Assembly: GCF_001956295.1 (NCBI RefSeq)
Contig: NZ_MRTD01000021.1
Coordinates: forward strand, 62,001-126,000
Source: Paenibacillus sp. FSL A5-0031
GTDB lineage: Bacteria; Bacillota; Bacilli; Paenibacillales; Paenibacillaceae
Direction of reading: 5' to 3'
Length of the DNA stretch: 64,000 nucleotides
The notes beneath the pieces were generated by a model that was not told where the DNA came from, searched no databases, and saw only the letters and a program-made list of their open reading frames with translations. Within the stretch, counting starts at the first letter, position 1, and each line of letters starts with the position of its first letter. The position numbers and the translations under genes were made by a program. Shown in pieces: positions 36,999 through 47,981 of this stretch.

Positions 36999-38220
36999 GG
37001 ATTTCTGCCTCCTTCACACCATAGTAGCTTGGTTTTGTAAACAGGTTGCTCTTAATAAGGAGCATAATTAAAAAGCGGGACAAGAAGATGTTTGTCAGCA
37101 TACTTACCAAAATACTGAAAATCATCGTTAATGCAAAACCACGAATCGCTCCGTTACCGATAAAGTACAATACTGCACTTGAAATGATGTTCGTAATGTT
37201 CGCATCCATAATGGTACGGAATGAGTTTTTCGATCCAGCTTTAAGCGATGAAAGCAAGCTTTTTCCGCTTCGAATCTCTTCCTTAATCCGCTCATACATG
37301 ATGATATTCGCATCGACCGCCATACCTATACCAAGCACAAAGGCGGCTATACCTGGGAGTGTTAGGGTCGCATTCATTAAATTAAATACTACGATCAAGA
37401 GCCAAGTATAAGTAATTACTGTAATACCAGCTACAATGCCTGGAATACGGAACAAAATAACAAGGAATATCAAAATAATGACTGTTCCGATAACACCCGC
37501 CTCAACGGTGTCTTTCAAGGAAGCTAGTCCTAGTTTAGCGCCAACGCTTTGCGTATATTTCTCAGTGAGCTTGAGAGGCAATGCGCCGAGGTTAATCATA
37601 TCGGCCATTTCTCTCGCTTCATTTACGGTATATTCACCTGTAATTGTCGCTGATCCACCTGAAATCGGTTCTCTTACGGATGGTCTGGAAAGCTCTTTAT
37701 CATCGAGATAGATCGCTAAGTACGAACCGATCAACCGTGTCGTAATTTCCTCGAATTTTTTCGCATCCTTAAGTTCGATCGTAACAAAAGGTTTGCTTAA
37801 GTTGTCATAACCAACACCTGCGCCATTTTGCTTAAAATCGCTGCCGTCCAGCTCGATCTTGCCGTCAGGTCCGCGGAACGTTAAATTAATTGGTTTGGCA
37901 AGAATCTCTCTTACTTCATTCTCGTTCGCAACTCCTGCAAGTCTCAAACGAATACGGTTTGAGCCTTCAGTTGTAATTTCCGGCTCCACAATACCGAGCT
38001 CGTCAATCCGCTTTTCCAAACTTTTAGCCGTTTCCTTTAGTGATTGCGGTGTTACAGCTTCTCCACCTTCAAGCGGCGTAGCTTCGTACAAAACCTCAAA
38101 TCCGCCTTTCAAATCAAGGCCTAGCCTTACGTCTTTCACTAGCGATGGGCTTGTCCAAGCGATAACGCCAAACATAATGACTACGATCGCAAGGAAGGCA
38201 ATTATTCTCTTCCCGAACAT
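36988..38220 (-). CDS. secD: Protein translocase subunit SecD
   Basis: 410 residues, six membrane segments, with a large extracellular domain between helices 1 and 2. Typical motifs: LGLDLKGGFEVLYEA after helix 1, and AFVLGIGMAVDANIIMYERI near residue 300. The ATG at 38220 follows AAGGGGG by 9 nt. A near-consensus promoter at 38255-38283 drives secD-secF and probably the CDF, recJ and apt genes, since gaps between these are short and no terminator is seen until 32376. Confidence 0.96.
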   Translation of the reverse strand: MFGKRIIAFLAIVVIMFGVIAWTSPSLVKDVRLGLDLKGGFEVLYEATPLEGGEAVTPQSLKETAKSLEKRIDELGIVEPEITTEGSNRIRLRLAGVANENEVREILAKPINLTFRGPDGKIELDGSDFKQNGAGVGYDNLSKPFVTIELKDAKKFEEITTRLIGSYLAIYLDDKELSRPSVREPISGGSATITGEYTVNEAREMADMINLGALPLKLTEKYTQSVGAKLGLASLKDTVEAGVIGTVIILIFLVILFRIPGIVAGITVITYTWLLIVVFNLMNATLTLPGIAAFVLGIGMAVDANIIMYERIKEEIRSGKSLLSSLKAGSKNSFRTIMDANITNIISSAVLYFIGNGAIRGFALTMIFSILVSMLTNIFLSRFLIMLLIKSNLFTKPSYYGVKEAEIREL

Positions 38221-38254
38221 ACGTCTAAATCCCCCTTATGATCTCAATATTCCT

Positions 38255-38283
38255 ATTATACAGACGGGACAAAATCGAGTCAA
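38255..38283 (-). promoter_or_regulatory. Sigma-A promoter of secDF
   Basis: TTGACT (complement of 38278-38283), 17 nt, TATAAT (complement of 38255-38260). The -35 box directly abuts the T run of the comN terminator. Confidence 0.85.
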
Positions 38284-38317
38284 AAAAAAAGAAACCGTCA
38301 ATTTAAAATTGGGTTCC
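38282..38317 (-). terminator. Terminator of comN, overlapping its last codons
   Basis: GGAACC-CAATTT and AAATTG-A-CGGTTT(C) on the minus strand form a stem with one mismatch, ending in nine T residues at 38282-38290. The stop codon of comN (38303) lies inside the hairpin. Confidence 0.75.
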
Positions 38318-38542
38318 TTTGTATGCGCTTATCGTCATGAAATTCATAAATTTCATAACTTTTAAAGATAAAATATCATTTACTAATTCATGCAGCTCGG
38401 GCTGCCCCGATTTGTTATATTTCTGGCTAACGCATTCCCAAACCTCTTGACCCGTTACATGTTCGTAGCCAATGAGATGAAATTCCTCCGCTTTGCTGTT
38501 GCATAGCTCCTCAATCATACGATTTAATTCTTCGTCTGCCAT
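38303..38542 (-). CDS. comN: ComN-like post-transcriptional regulator (YrzD)
   Basis: 79 residues. The N-terminus ADEELNRMIEELCNSKAEEFHLIGYEHVTGQEVWECV matches the post-transcriptional regulator family (quoted in part: HLIGYEHVTGQEVWECV). B. subtilis ComN (YrzD) lies between secDF and spoVB as here, and affects comE mRNA. GGGAGG lies 6 nt before the ATG. The terminator overlaps the 3' end. The target of this protein in the present organism is unknown and no comE is in the window. Confidence 0.82.
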   Translation of the reverse strand: MADEELNRMIEELCNSKAEEFHLIGYEHVTGQEVWECVSQKYNKSGQPELHELVNDILSLKVMKFMNFMTISAYKGTQF

Positions 38543-38763
38543 GCTGCGCCTCCCAAAAGCTTATGACATAAAGCTGTATCCCATCTATTCGCTGTACCTC
38601 TGCCTTTTTCCTGCCCGCTTCATTGCTAATCTATAAATTGACTGACATGGAACTGGACATGCCGAGCATAAAGATGATAGTACATGCTTGTCTAAACACT
38701 TCGACTCACATCAATATCAGGCAGGATTTGGTTATTTCATGATAGAGAAGAGGGTACAACATA

Positions 38764-40341
38764 ATGACAAAACGATCGGATCAAACAAAGCAAAACTTTA
38801 TAAAAGGCGCCATGATATTGCTTGCCGCAGGTTTAATTAACAGGCTGCTTGGTTTCATACCTCGCATTGCCCTCCCCCGTATTATGGGGGCAGAGGGTGT
38901 TGGATTATACCAGCTAAGCTATCCGTTTCTAACTGTCATGATAACCCTCATCACAGGAGGCATTCCGCTTGCCGTTGCCAAATGGATTGCTGAAGCGGAG
39001 TCGCAAGGCGATTCCAAACGAGTAAAGTATATTTTTCGAACGGCAATGCTCCTCGTTACTTCGCTAGGCATATTGTTGACCGCACTCATGCTTCTTTTTG
39101 CACCTTGGATAACGAAGCATGTGCTGCCGGATGCCCGAGTATACCGCACCTTTATGGTTATGACGCCTATGCTGCTCATTATTGGCATATCTTCAGTTTA
39201 TCGAGGTTACTTCCAAGGCAAACAGAACATGATTCCTACCGCGGTATCTCAAATCGTAGAAACCTTGCTGCGCATTGTTGCATCGCTATCATTTTCCTTC
39301 ATGTTCCTGCCCTATGGACTTGAATGGGCGGCTGCCGGCGCTATGCTTGGAGCCGTGCTTGGAGAGATCGGCGGCCTCGCCGTACTGCTTTGGAAATACT
39401 ACAGAGACAAATCCCGCATCAAACAAAAAGCTCTCAGTCAACCAAATGAAAAACCAGGAAAAAACATTCCTGTATTGCGAAAATTACTTAGCTTATCCAT
39501 TCCCGTTACAGGCAGTCGATTAGTCGGCTCCTTCTCCTATTTGCTGGAATCCATCTTTACCGTTCGGAGCTTAGCGGCGGCAGGAATTACAACGGGCGTC
39601 GCCACAGCGCAATACGGAGCATTGCAAGGAATGATCATACCGCTGCTTTTACTGCCAACAGCATTAACCTACTCTCTTGCTGTTTCTTTGGTACCCTCCT
39701 TATCCGAAGCGGCTGCACGCGGAGATCATGCGTTAATTCACAAACGGCTGCATCAATCGATGAGGCTTGCACTTGTTTCAGGGGCGCCTTTTGTTGTTAT
39801 TATGGCTTTGTTAGCTGAACCGATTTGCCGTATCGTTTATAACCATGTCGAAATAGCTCCGATGCTCCAGCTCATCGCTCCCGTTGGCATTTTCATCTAT
39901 CTCCAGGCTCCTCTGCAAGCAGCACTCCAAGCACTAAATAAACCGGGAACGGCATTAATTAACACATTAATTGGTGCGGTGGTCAAGCTATTTCTTATTG
40001 TCCAACTTGCATCGAATGCTGATTTTGGAATTTATGGAGCTTTAATCGCCATTAATGTTAATATCGTACTCGTCACATTATTGCATGGCATTAGCGTATT
40101 GCGGTTCATTGGCTTCCATATGAAAGTGCTTGATTTTGTAAAAGTTGGCACCGCTATGATTATTATGGGAGCTGCCGCTAAGTTTACGATGAATCATGAA
40201 CCGCTATCCATGGAATGGGTAAATTTACTTCTTGCATGCGCAGCTAGCGTAATCATTTATTTAATTTTGATGATCGTAATGAAAATCATTGATCGCCACG
40301 ATATGGCGCGTATACCATTGTTTGGAGCTTGGTTTAAATAA
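38764..40341 (+). CDS. spoVB: Stage V sporulation protein B (MOP flippase family)
   Basis: 525 residues, about 14 membrane segments. The N-terminus FIKGAMILLAAGLINRLLGFIPRI and GAEGVGLYQLSYPFL (each quoted in part) are typical of SpoVB and of the MurJ-like MATE/MOP superfamily. In B. subtilis SpoVB is needed for spore cortex synthesis, probably by flipping a lipid-linked peptidoglycan precursor. AGAGGGT lies 9 nt before the ATG at 38764. The 38543-38763 spacer separates it from divergent comN; I could not assign a sporulation promoter there. It ends at a terminator shared with the DUF421 gene. Confidence 0.93.
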   Translation: MTKRSDQTKQNFIKGAMILLAAGLINRLLGFIPRIALPRIMGAEGVGLYQLSYPFLTVMITLITGGIPLAVAKWIAEAESQGDSKRVKYIFRTAMLLVTSLGILLTALMLLFAPWITKHVLPDARVYRTFMVMTPMLLIIGISSVYRGYFQGKQNMIPTAVSQIVETLLRIVASLSFSFMFLPYGLEWAAAGAMLGAVLGEIGGLAVLLWKYYRDKSRIKQKALSQPNEKPGKNIPVLRKLLSLSIPVTGSRLVGSFSYLLESIFTVRSLAAAGITTGVATAQYGALQGMIIPLLLLPTALTYSLAVSLVPSLSEAAARGDHALIHKRLHQSMRLALVSGAPFVVIMALLAEPICRIVYNHVEIAPMLQLIAPVGIFIYLQAPLQAALQALNKPGTALINTLIGAVVKLFLIVQLASNADFGIYGALIAINVNIVLVTLLHGISVLRFIGFHMKVLDFVKVGTAMIIMGAAAKFTMNHEPLSMEWVNLLLACAASVIIYLILMIVMKIIDRHDMARIPLFGAWFK

Positions 40342-40364
40342 CAATGGTAAGGTCGTCGAATGAT

Positions 40365-40414
40365 AAAAACCGCGGTAAAGAAAGGGAAAAGCCCTCTCTT
40401 TAACGCGGTTTTTT
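40365..40414. terminator. Bidirectional terminator between spoVB and the DUF421 gene
   Basis: AAAAACCGCG (40365-40374) pairs with CGCGGTTTTT (40404-40413), extended by an inner TAAAGA/TCTTTA stem. T runs follow on both strands. The DUF421 stop codon (40400) lies inside the right arm. Confidence 0.9.
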
Positions 40415-41152
40415 GTCGTGCGTATCAATAAACAACTTCCCTTTATAGTCAATCGTACAAAAAAACACGTCCTTAAAATCGAAGACGCCTCTTTCCTGCA
40501 ATACATTTTTTAGCCAAAATCTTGTCTTTTCAAGATTTTCCAAGTTTTTGTCCTGCACCTTGCCATCCATAATAAGCGGGACAGGCAATATCTCAAAGCG
40601 GTATTTCGGTGGAAAAATATTCGTTTGATTGTACTGCTTCAGCTTTTGGTCGGATCGCTCTGATTCCTGATCTTCATTACTGCCCTCTTCAGAATCATCA
40701 GCATTTTCCTTGGGTATGACGGACAGCTTACCGCTCGTCTCCAAAATCGCAAATTCAACATCCGATACAGCACTGATTTTATTTTCCCTTAACTGCAGCA
40801 TTAGATCATCCAGATTGTACCGCTGCTTGCGCATAACGTCACTATTCAACTTGCCCTTGTCAATAATTACACTTGGTTTGCCATCAAACAGCAGCCTTAG
40901 CTTTCGACTCTTCATCGTCATAAAAGCACTGCCTACTTGAATAATCATCAAAACGACCATCGGTAAGATGCCTTCCCACATCGCCCGCTCCATGTCTTCA
41001 ATAACAATGACTGCAATCTCAGCAATCATGACTGAAATAACGAGATCGAACACGGAAAGTTTACCGATTTCTCGTTTCCCCATAAAACGCATGATCAGAA
41101 ATACGACGAAATAAATCATTATCGTCCGGATCAACAGGCCCCAAAATTCCAA
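40400..41152 (-). CDS. DUF421 membrane protein (YetF/YrbG-like)
   Basis: 250 residues from a TTG at 41152 with GAGGAGG 8 nt upstream. The ATG at 41179 has no ribosome binding site, and the good site lies inside its frame, so TTG is preferred. Three membrane helices in the first 85 residues (MGKREIGKLSVFDLVISVMI is the family signature) are followed by a cytoplasmic domain of about 150 residues with an acidic low-complexity insert (about 140-170). B. subtilis YrbG lies in the same area near tgt. The function of the family is unknown. Confidence 0.87.
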   Translation of the reverse strand: MEFWGLLIRTIMIYFVVFLIMRFMGKREIGKLSVFDLVISVMIAEIAVIVIEDMERAMWEGILPMVVLMIIQVGSAFMTMKSRKLRLLFDGKPSVIIDKGKLNSDVMRKQRYNLDDLMLQLRENKISAVSDVEFAILETSGKLSVIPKENADDSEEGSNEDQESERSDQKLKQYNQTNIFPPKYRFEILPVPLIMDGKVQDKNLENLEKTRFWLKNVLQERGVFDFKDVFFCTIDYKGKLFIDTHDKKPR

Positions 41153-41381
41153 AGGAAACCGCCTCCTCGTCTTTATCATTCGAGCTGATGCCAGCTGCGT
41201 TTTGTCCGTAAAGCTATTCTGACCTACGTGTTACAACATCATACTCCTGCTGTTTATACGAATATATGGCAATGAGGAATATGCTGCTCATAAATACATA
41301 CTGACAAGCTGATTCCTGTACTATTCTACCTAGCTTGACCATATGGATAAGTAATACGTTCATAACGCTGGGGGGAATATG

Positions 41382-41774
41382 ATGAGTTCGGTTAAACAAG
41401 CACCTAAGCCGCCTTTAATCGCTTCACCTTTGCTTGCCGGAGTGCTTTTTTCAATCATTTGGCTAGCAGTAGGCGCATTGCTGCTCTCACTGCTTTTGCA
41501 TTTTACGGCAATGAAGGAAAGCAGTCTGCCCTCTAACGCCATGCTGGTTCACGGCTTCGCAGCACTAGCGGGGGGCTTTACATCAGGAAGACGCTCTGAG
41601 AACAAAGGCTGGTATAATGGCGCATTGCTCGGTTTGCTTTACGGCGTAATCGTTATCATTATCAGCTTTCTTGCATCAAATGCTTCCTTATCCGTACACA
41701 GCATCCTTCTTCTAGGCGCTGCTCTCCTATCAGGCGCATTTGGCGGTATGATTGGCGTAAATATGAAGAAATGA
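41382..41774 (+). CDS. TIGR04086 family membrane protein (YrzE-like)
   Basis: 130 residues from the second of two adjacent ATGs (41379 and 41382); GGGGGAA is better spaced for the second. Four hydrophobic segments fill the protein with short loops, and GFAALAGGFTSGRRSENKGWYNGALLG is the recognisable core (quoted in part: GGFTSGRRSENKGWYNGALLG is longer than allowed, core GRRSENKGW). It sits between the DUF421 gene and yajC-tgt like B. subtilis yrzE. Function unknown. A long perfect hairpin terminator follows. Confidence 0.82.
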   Translation: MSSVKQAPKPPLIASPLLAGVLFSIIWLAVGALLLSLLLHFTAMKESSLPSNAMLVHGFAALAGGFTSGRRSENKGWYNGALLGLLYGVIVIIISFLASNASLSVHSILLLGAALLSGAFGGMIGVNMKK

Positions 41775-41789
41775 ACATTTACAAAAAAA

Positions 41790-41829
41790 AAAAACCGACT
41801 GACATGCAAGCATGTCAGTCGGTTTTTTT
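41790..41829. terminator. Bidirectional terminator between the TIGR04086 gene and yajC
   Basis: A perfect stem AAAACCGACTGACATG/CATGTCAGTCGGTTTT with a 4-nt loop, preceded by a long A run and followed by a T run, so it can act on both strands. Confidence 0.95.
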
Positions 41830-41831
41830 AA

Positions 41832-42149
41832 TTATTTCTCTAAATCAACCGACGCTGGTGCGGAGTTGATAATTGTATTAATTGCGCTGCGCTCAAATGT
41901 CATTTTAGTTGTATCGTTGACACGAATAACAACCGTATCGTCACTCAGCTCAACGACTGTGCCATGCAATCCACCAATTGTTGAAATTTTATCGCCTTTC
42001 TTCAATTGGTTAAGCATGCTTGCACGAGTCTTTTGTTTCTTCTGCTGCGGACGGATAAGCAAGAAATAAAAAACCGCAAACATAAGCACAAAAGGCCAAA
42101 TCATTTGTAGGATATTTGTTGATCCTGCTTCACCTGCTGCTTGCAACAT
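41832..42149 (-). CDS. yajC: Preprotein translocase subunit YajC
   Basis: 105 residues from the ATG at 42149 with AAAGGAGGG 7 nt upstream; the open frame to 42167 overlaps tgt and has no start signal. One membrane helix (about 15-36, ILQMIWPFVLMFAVFYFLLI) is followed by the conserved RPQQKKQK and a small beta domain (GDKISTIGGLHGTVVEL). YajC associates with SecDF in other bacteria. It is the last gene of the queA-tgt-yajC run and is followed by a terminator. Confidence 0.95.
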   Translation of the reverse strand: MLQAAGEAGSTNILQMIWPFVLMFAVFYFLLIRPQQKKQKTRASMLNQLKKGDKISTIGGLHGTVVELSDDTVVIRVNDTTKMTFERSAINTIINSAPASVDLEK

Positions 42150-42163
42150 CGAAATCCCTCCTT

Positions 42164-43300
<1,137 letters not shown>

Positions 43301-43319
43301 TCACGCTTCCTATTCCTAA

Positions 43320-44366
43320 TTAGTAAATAAACATGGCATCGCCAAAGCTGAAAAATCGATATTCATGAGCAATCGCTTCTTCATAGGCGTGCATGACAGC
43401 ATCTCGTCCAGCCAGCGCACTTACAAGCATAACGAGCGTTGACTTTGGTAGATGAAAATTGGTGAGTAATGCATTGACAAGCTTAAACTCGTAACCTGGG
43501 AAAATAAAAATAGATGTCCAGCCGTTGCAAGCTTCGATTTCTTTTCCTTCAAAGCGAGCAGCAACAGTTTCCAGCGTGCGAGATGAGGTTGTCCCTACAG
43601 CGATAATACGTGCTCCGCTCCGTTTGGCTTCATTAATTATTGCGGCATTTTGTTCATTCAGCTCATAATACTCTGCATGCATTTCATGATCCTCAACAAG
43701 GTCGACGGACATTGGACGGAATGTGCCTAGTCCAACATGCAGCGTTACGTAGGCGAGCTTAACGCCCTTCGCCTGCAGACGCTGAAGAAATTCATCTGTA
43801 AAATGCAATCCCGCCGTTGGTGCTGCTGCCGACCCCGCATGTTTGGAATACACGGTCTGATATCGCTCGCGTTCTTCAAGCCTTTCCTTGATATACGGAG
43901 GCAATGGCATTTCTCCAAGACGGTCAAGCAGCTCCTGGAATATCCCCTCATATTCAAACCGTATCGTACGTCCGCCCATTTCGCCTTCTTGCAGAACAAC
44001 AGCGCGCAGCAGCGGATTGCCTGCACCATCATCTCCAAAGGATAGAGCGGTGCCGACCTTTAAACGTTTTGCCGGTTTTCCGAGCGCATCCCAGCTGCCA
44101 TCCTCGAGCTGTTTCAATAACAACAGCTCAATCTTAGCGCCCGTATCGCTCTTCATCCCCGTCAACCTGGCTGGAATAACTCTAGTGTCATTTAGAACTA
44201 GGACATCTCCAGGCTTAACATACTGCTCTAAATCCGTAAATCTATTGTGCGTCAATTCGCCTGTTTGCTTGTTTAATGCAAGCAATTTCGAGGCCGTTCT
44301 GTCAAGCAATGGCGTCTGAGCAATTAAATGTTCCGGTAATTCAAAATCAAACCATTCTACGTTCAT
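43320..44366 (-). CDS. queA: S-adenosylmethionine:tRNA ribosyltransferase-isomerase
   Basis: 348 residues, usual length. Starts [18 protein letters not shown] and contains [27 protein letters not shown] and [10 protein letters not shown], the QueA signatures. It transfers the ribosyl part of SAM to preQ1 in tRNA, giving epoxyqueuosine, directly after the Tgt step encoded by the next gene. The SpoIID-domain gene lies 10 bp upstream, so the two are probably in one transcript. Confidence 0.97.
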   Translation of the reverse strand: MNVEWFDFELPEHLIAQTPLLDRTASKLLALNKQTGELTHNRFTDLEQYVKPGDVLVLNDTRVIPARLTGMKSDTGAKIELLLLKQLEDGSWDALGKPAKRLKVGTALSFGDDGAGNPLLRAVVLQEGEMGGRTIRFEYEGIFQELLDRLGEMPLPPYIKERLEERERYQTVYSKHAGSAAAPTAGLHFTDEFLQRLQAKGVKLAYVTLHVGLGTFRPMSVDLVEDHEMHAEYYELNEQNAAIINEAKRSGARIIAVGTTSSRTLETVAARFEGKEIEACNGWTSIFIFPGYEFKLVNALLTNFHLPKSTLVMLVSALAGRDAVMHAYEEAIAHEYRFFSFGDAMFIY

Positions 44367-44376
44367 ATCGATTCAA

Positions 44377-46497
44377 TCATTCCTTAGCGATGGTGACATC
44401 TTTGTAGTAGTATTTCAAAATATATTGATAGTCATACCCTTGCTGAGCTAGGCTTAATGCTCCGTATTGCGATAATCCGACCCCGTGTCCGTTGCCAGAC
44501 CCTACAAAACGGAACGAAGGCTCCTTCGTAGCTGCGCGAATATTACCGCTGCCATCTAATATAAACAAGTTAGCGTTAACCGCCTCTGTTTTTGCGCCTC
44601 CGGCACTAATCATATAAACAGGATTCGAATCCGACGGCTTCGTACGTGTTGCTGATCCAGCACCAAGCATAGCAACCTTCGCAGTTTCCTCAATCTGGAA
44701 CAACGTACTTGGCAAAGACCCTTGTACACCTAGTGCAGCACGATAATCAATTGGATAAGTAACAGCTAGCTTTTGTCCATTTGCTGTAATTTCTGTCGCA
44801 CGTCCTGAAGCGCCGCGCTGGCTCACTTCGAGTGATTTGAGCGGACCTGAGACGGGAGTCTTCACTTTGCCGTTAATCGTTGTTAACATTTCTTGTGCGC
44901 TGTAAGGACCACGTATCCAAGTCATTGAATTGGATTCTACACTTTTATCCAGCACAACGACCCGTGTTCCGTTGTCAACCGTTGCAATGACAGGGATCGT
45001 ATCCTGAATAAGTGGATGCTTGCGCACTTTTGTGCCGTTTGTATTTACTAGCATGATACGACTTCCTGCTGCTGTCGTTTCTCCTGTCTCGGCTAGTAAA
45101 TCCTCTCTAATATAACCAATAGCTCCGCTAGGGACAACAACGCGGTACCAATTGTTCAAACCTACCTCCGATGAAGCGTCCGGGCTTTTGACAGCCTGCA
45201 TATAAGGAACTGCATTCCCCCACGCTTCTTTGGCATCAGCCGTAAATCCACCACTGTTGGCTGAATAGATCGCATCAATAGCTTTTCCATTGTACATTGC
45301 AACTTCGCCTGCTGTCTCTTCGACGGCAGCAATGGTTGATGGCCGCTCTGAGCCTACACCGTAATAAGCTTGGCTTAAAGTCGTATCCACGACATGTGCA
45401 ATCTGGAAACCAAATCCTCGATTTAAGGCATAAGTGCGTGCAGCAACCGCTTGTGCCTTAAGTGCTTCGATCGGCCATGTAGGGTACATTTCCACACCTA
45501 CAACGGAATATAAATATTGTTCAAATGGAAGTTCATTTACGACTGCCATCCGTCCATTTAATATACTAAGCTCAAATAGTCCTCTATAGCTGCGAGCGCT
45601 CCGCTCGTTTAGCTTAATTGGATCATTCCCGATTGGAGACACCGTAACCTTCGTGTCGTTGCCAGCAAACAAATACAGCTCAGAACTGCTTTCAGCTTTG
45701 GCAGTTACGGTATGGTCATTTCTTATGAGCAAGTAAGCCGAACTAGCATCGGCCTCCTTCAAAGCCGCTCCGCCTGAAGCATTTGCGGCAGCTGCTTTAA
45801 CAATTTGCAGCTCAGCAGCTGATACAGCCGCCCCTACCATTACCGAGTAGTACGCTGATCCATTTTGCTGTGAACGAATAGCAACATAGGCATCGAGGCC
45901 AACTGCGCCGAAGCCGCTTGCTGCTGCTATCGCATCCGCTTTGCTGGTCAAAGGAGCGCTCTCCAAATGAAGTGGACCTTGAACTACCGAGTTCGAGCCG
46001 CCAACTAGCTTAGACAGCTCACTGTCACCCTTCCACTTCGTTTGTGCAGTAACAGCTTCTGCAGCTGTTTTGTATGTACCTTCAATAACCTGATAGATGA
46101 TTGCACCATTTTTTGAAAGGGAGGTTATAAAAGCAGTACCTTTCAAAGCTTGCAAACGTTTCTGTACAGCTAGAGCTGAAGCAAACGTGGAGCTCTCGTA
46201 CACTTTGACTTTAAAGCTGTCAACTGCGAATCGAGCTGTAGCTGCTCCATCTACATTAAACCAATTATTGATGCCATCAGGCTGCCTTACACCGATGCTC
46301 ATTCCACCCGTTGATGAAAATGTGGCAGCTGCTGTCGTATCATCGTATTTCCCAGGCAATTGCATGAACAAAGCAACTCGGATATTGTCGAGCTTTGGCA
46401 CTGCTGCCTGTGATGGAGAGCCTGTCCATGCTGTAGCAAGCAGTACAATTGCGATCGTCATAATTAAGTAACGCTTCATATTCCGTTTAATTGACAT
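44377..46497 (-). CDS. SpoIID/LytB domain protein, secreted
   Basis: 706 residues from the ATG at 46497, with GGGAGGAG about 11 nt upstream. A signal peptide (about 10-32) precedes an N-terminal region with two SPOR-like segments (about 95-165 and 200-245), then the SpoIID/LytB domain (LPFEQYLYSVVGVEMYPTWP and LKAQAVAARTYAL), and the end GNGHGVGLSQYGALSLAQQG. SpoIID cuts denuded peptidoglycan glycan strands during engulfment, and the conserved Glu of GVEMYP is its catalytic acid. B. subtilis SpoIID is about 340 residues, so this long form with SPOR-like domains is probably a paralogue and not SpoIID itself. Confidence 0.86.
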   Translation of the reverse strand: MSIKRNMKRYLIMTIAIVLLATAWTGSPSQAAVPKLDNIRVALFMQLPGKYDDTTAAATFSSTGGMSIGVRQPDGINNWFNVDGAATARFAVDSFKVKVYESSTFASALAVQKRLQALKGTAFITSLSKNGAIIYQVIEGTYKTAAEAVTAQTKWKGDSELSKLVGGSNSVVQGPLHLESAPLTSKADAIAAASGFGAVGLDAYVAIRSQQNGSAYYSVMVGAAVSAAELQIVKAAAANASGGAALKEADASSAYLLIRNDHTVTAKAESSSELYLFAGNDTKVTVSPIGNDPIKLNERSARSYRGLFELSILNGRMAVVNELPFEQYLYSVVGVEMYPTWPIEALKAQAVAARTYALNRGFGFQIAHVVDTTLSQAYYGVGSERPSTIAAVEETAGEVAMYNGKAIDAIYSANSGGFTADAKEAWGNAVPYMQAVKSPDASSEVGLNNWYRVVVPSGAIGYIREDLLAETGETTAAGSRIMLVNTNGTKVRKHPLIQDTIPVIATVDNGTRVVVLDKSVESNSMTWIRGPYSAQEMLTTINGKVKTPVSGPLKSLEVSQRGASGRATEITANGQKLAVTYPIDYRAALGVQGSLPSTLFQIEETAKVAMLGAGSATRTKPSDSNPVYMISAGGAKTEAVNANLFILDGSGNIRAATKEPSFRFVGSGNGHGVGLSQYGALSLAQQGYDYQYILKYYYKDVTIAKE

Positions 46498-46954
46498 TCC
46501 TGTTGTTCTCCTCCCTCTTCTGCGGCAATTCGCAGCCATTAACGGAACAGCTTTGTTCTGTAGATCCAAACCATTCATATCTTCTTTTGGCTACAAATTT
46601 GTACATACGATTTGCTATGCTTTTCATACCAGGTATTCGATAAATTACTGATAGCCAGCGAAAGCCCTTTACCGTTCTTAATATACGGACAATTCCATCC
46701 GCACCAGCAAAGAGCTGCCCCTGCTCATCAGCAACATGCATTTTCTCATACAACTCATCAAATTTCAACAAACCAACGGAAGGAATTAGCTGTTCCGTAC
46801 TGCCTGCTGCCTCCAACTGTTGAATTTGAACATAATGCAAATCCGCTTTAGAATGAAGCTCCTTCAGCTTCGCAATGGAACCCAGGCACAGATTGCAATG
46901 GCCATCATAGATAACATAAAGTTTCTCAGCGGCACCTTTGGCTCTGGAACTCAT
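46487..46954 (-). CDS. DCC family thiol-disulfide oxidoreductase-like protein (DUF393)
   Basis: 155 residues. The N-terminal YDGHCNLCLGS gives the DCC family DxxCxxC motif in a thioredoxin-like fold, and GFRWLSVIYRIPGMKSIANRMYKFVAKRR is the usual C-terminal part (core GMKSIANRMYKFVAKRR). Two more cysteines (SCSVNGC) near the end may form a second pair. GGGGAGGT lies 8 nt before the ATG at 46954. It overlaps the start of the SpoIID-domain gene by 11 bp and follows ruvB by 6 bp. The substrate is unknown. Confidence 0.86.
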   Translation of the reverse strand: MSSRAKGAAEKLYVIYDGHCNLCLGSIAKLKELHSKADLHYVQIQQLEAAGSTEQLIPSVGLLKFDELYEKMHVADEQGQLFAGADGIVRILRTVKGFRWLSVIYRIPGMKSIANRMYKFVAKRRYEWFGSTEQSCSVNGCELPQKREENNRNVN

Positions 46955-46960
46955 GGCGTA

Positions 46961-47962
46961 CTACCTCCCCGGTATCGGTAGACCTAGGTGACGATAGGCG
47001 TTTTCCGTAGCAATCCGGCCTCGCGGCGTTCGCTGTAAAAAACCGATTTGCATTAAATACGGCTCATAGACATCCTCAATCGTTTGGCTTTCCTCGCCTA
47101 TCGTTGCTGCGATTGTATCAAGGCCAACTGGCCTGCCGGCAAAAGTAGTCATCATCGCTTGCAGCATTTTGAAATCGATGAGATCGAGTCCCATTTTATC
47201 TACCTGCAGCAACTCAAGCGCCGAACGCGCGATGTCATGTGTAATCACTCCGTCGCCGCGCACCTGCGCGAAATCACGCACTCGTTTAAGAAGACGATTC
47301 GCAATCCGCGGTGTTCCTCGAGACCGCATTGCAATCTCAGAAGCCGCTTCACCTACAATGCTGACGTTCAATATTTCTGCTGTTCTGGCAACGATAAACG
47401 CAAGCTCATCCATCGTATAAAATTCTAAACGGCTCACTACACCAAAACGATCACGAAGCGGTGCAGATAAAAGCCCTGCCCTTGTAGTCGCGCCAATCAA
47501 GGTAAAAGGCGGTAAATCGAGTCGAACCGATCGCGCGCTCGGCCCTTTGCCAATCATAATATCGAGTGCAAAGTCTTCCATTGCCGGGTACAATACTTCT
47601 TCTACCGTGCGATGAAGGCGATGAATTTCATCAATAAAGAGTACATCGCCTTCCTGCAGGTTCGTGAGCAGTGCGGCAAGATCACCAGGACGTTCAATCG
47701 CAGGTCCGGATGTCGTGCGAAGGCTCACTCCAAGCTCATTGGCAATAATGTTCGACAAAGTCGTTTTACCAAGACCCGGGGGGCCATACAGCAGTACATG
47801 ATCAAGCGCTTCTTTACGCAATTTTGCTGCTTCAATATATATTTTCAAGTTTTCCTTGGCTTTTGTTTGCCCAATATATTCGGCTAAATAACGGGGACGC
47901 AAGCTGAGCTCAACTGCCTGATCTTCCATCATCAGGTTGGCGGAAATGATTCTATCATCCAT
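46961..47962 (-). CDS. ruvB: Holliday junction branch migration ATPase RuvB
   Basis: 333 residues. Walker [11 protein letters not shown] (about 59-68), Walker B DEIHRL (about 109-114), sensor ATTRAG and the winged-helix end with [17 protein letters not shown]. It is the hexameric motor that drives branch migration with RuvA. The ATG at 47962 has GGGAG upstream. It is 19 bp after ruvA and part of a ruvC-ruvA-ruvB run transcribed leftward. Confidence 0.98.
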   Translation of the reverse strand: MDDRIISANLMMEDQAVELSLRPRYLAEYIGQTKAKENLKIYIEAAKLRKEALDHVLLYGPPGLGKTTLSNIIANELGVSLRTTSGPAIERPGDLAALLTNLQEGDVLFIDEIHRLHRTVEEVLYPAMEDFALDIMIGKGPSARSVRLDLPPFTLIGATTRAGLLSAPLRDRFGVVSRLEFYTMDELAFIVARTAEILNVSIVGEAASEIAMRSRGTPRIANRLLKRVRDFAQVRGDGVITHDIARSALELLQVDKMGLDLIDFKMLQAMMTTFAGRPVGLDTIAATIGEESQTIEDVYEPYLMQIGFLQRTPRGRIATENAYRHLGLPIPGR

Positions 47963-47981
47963 CTGCCTTCATCTCCCTACT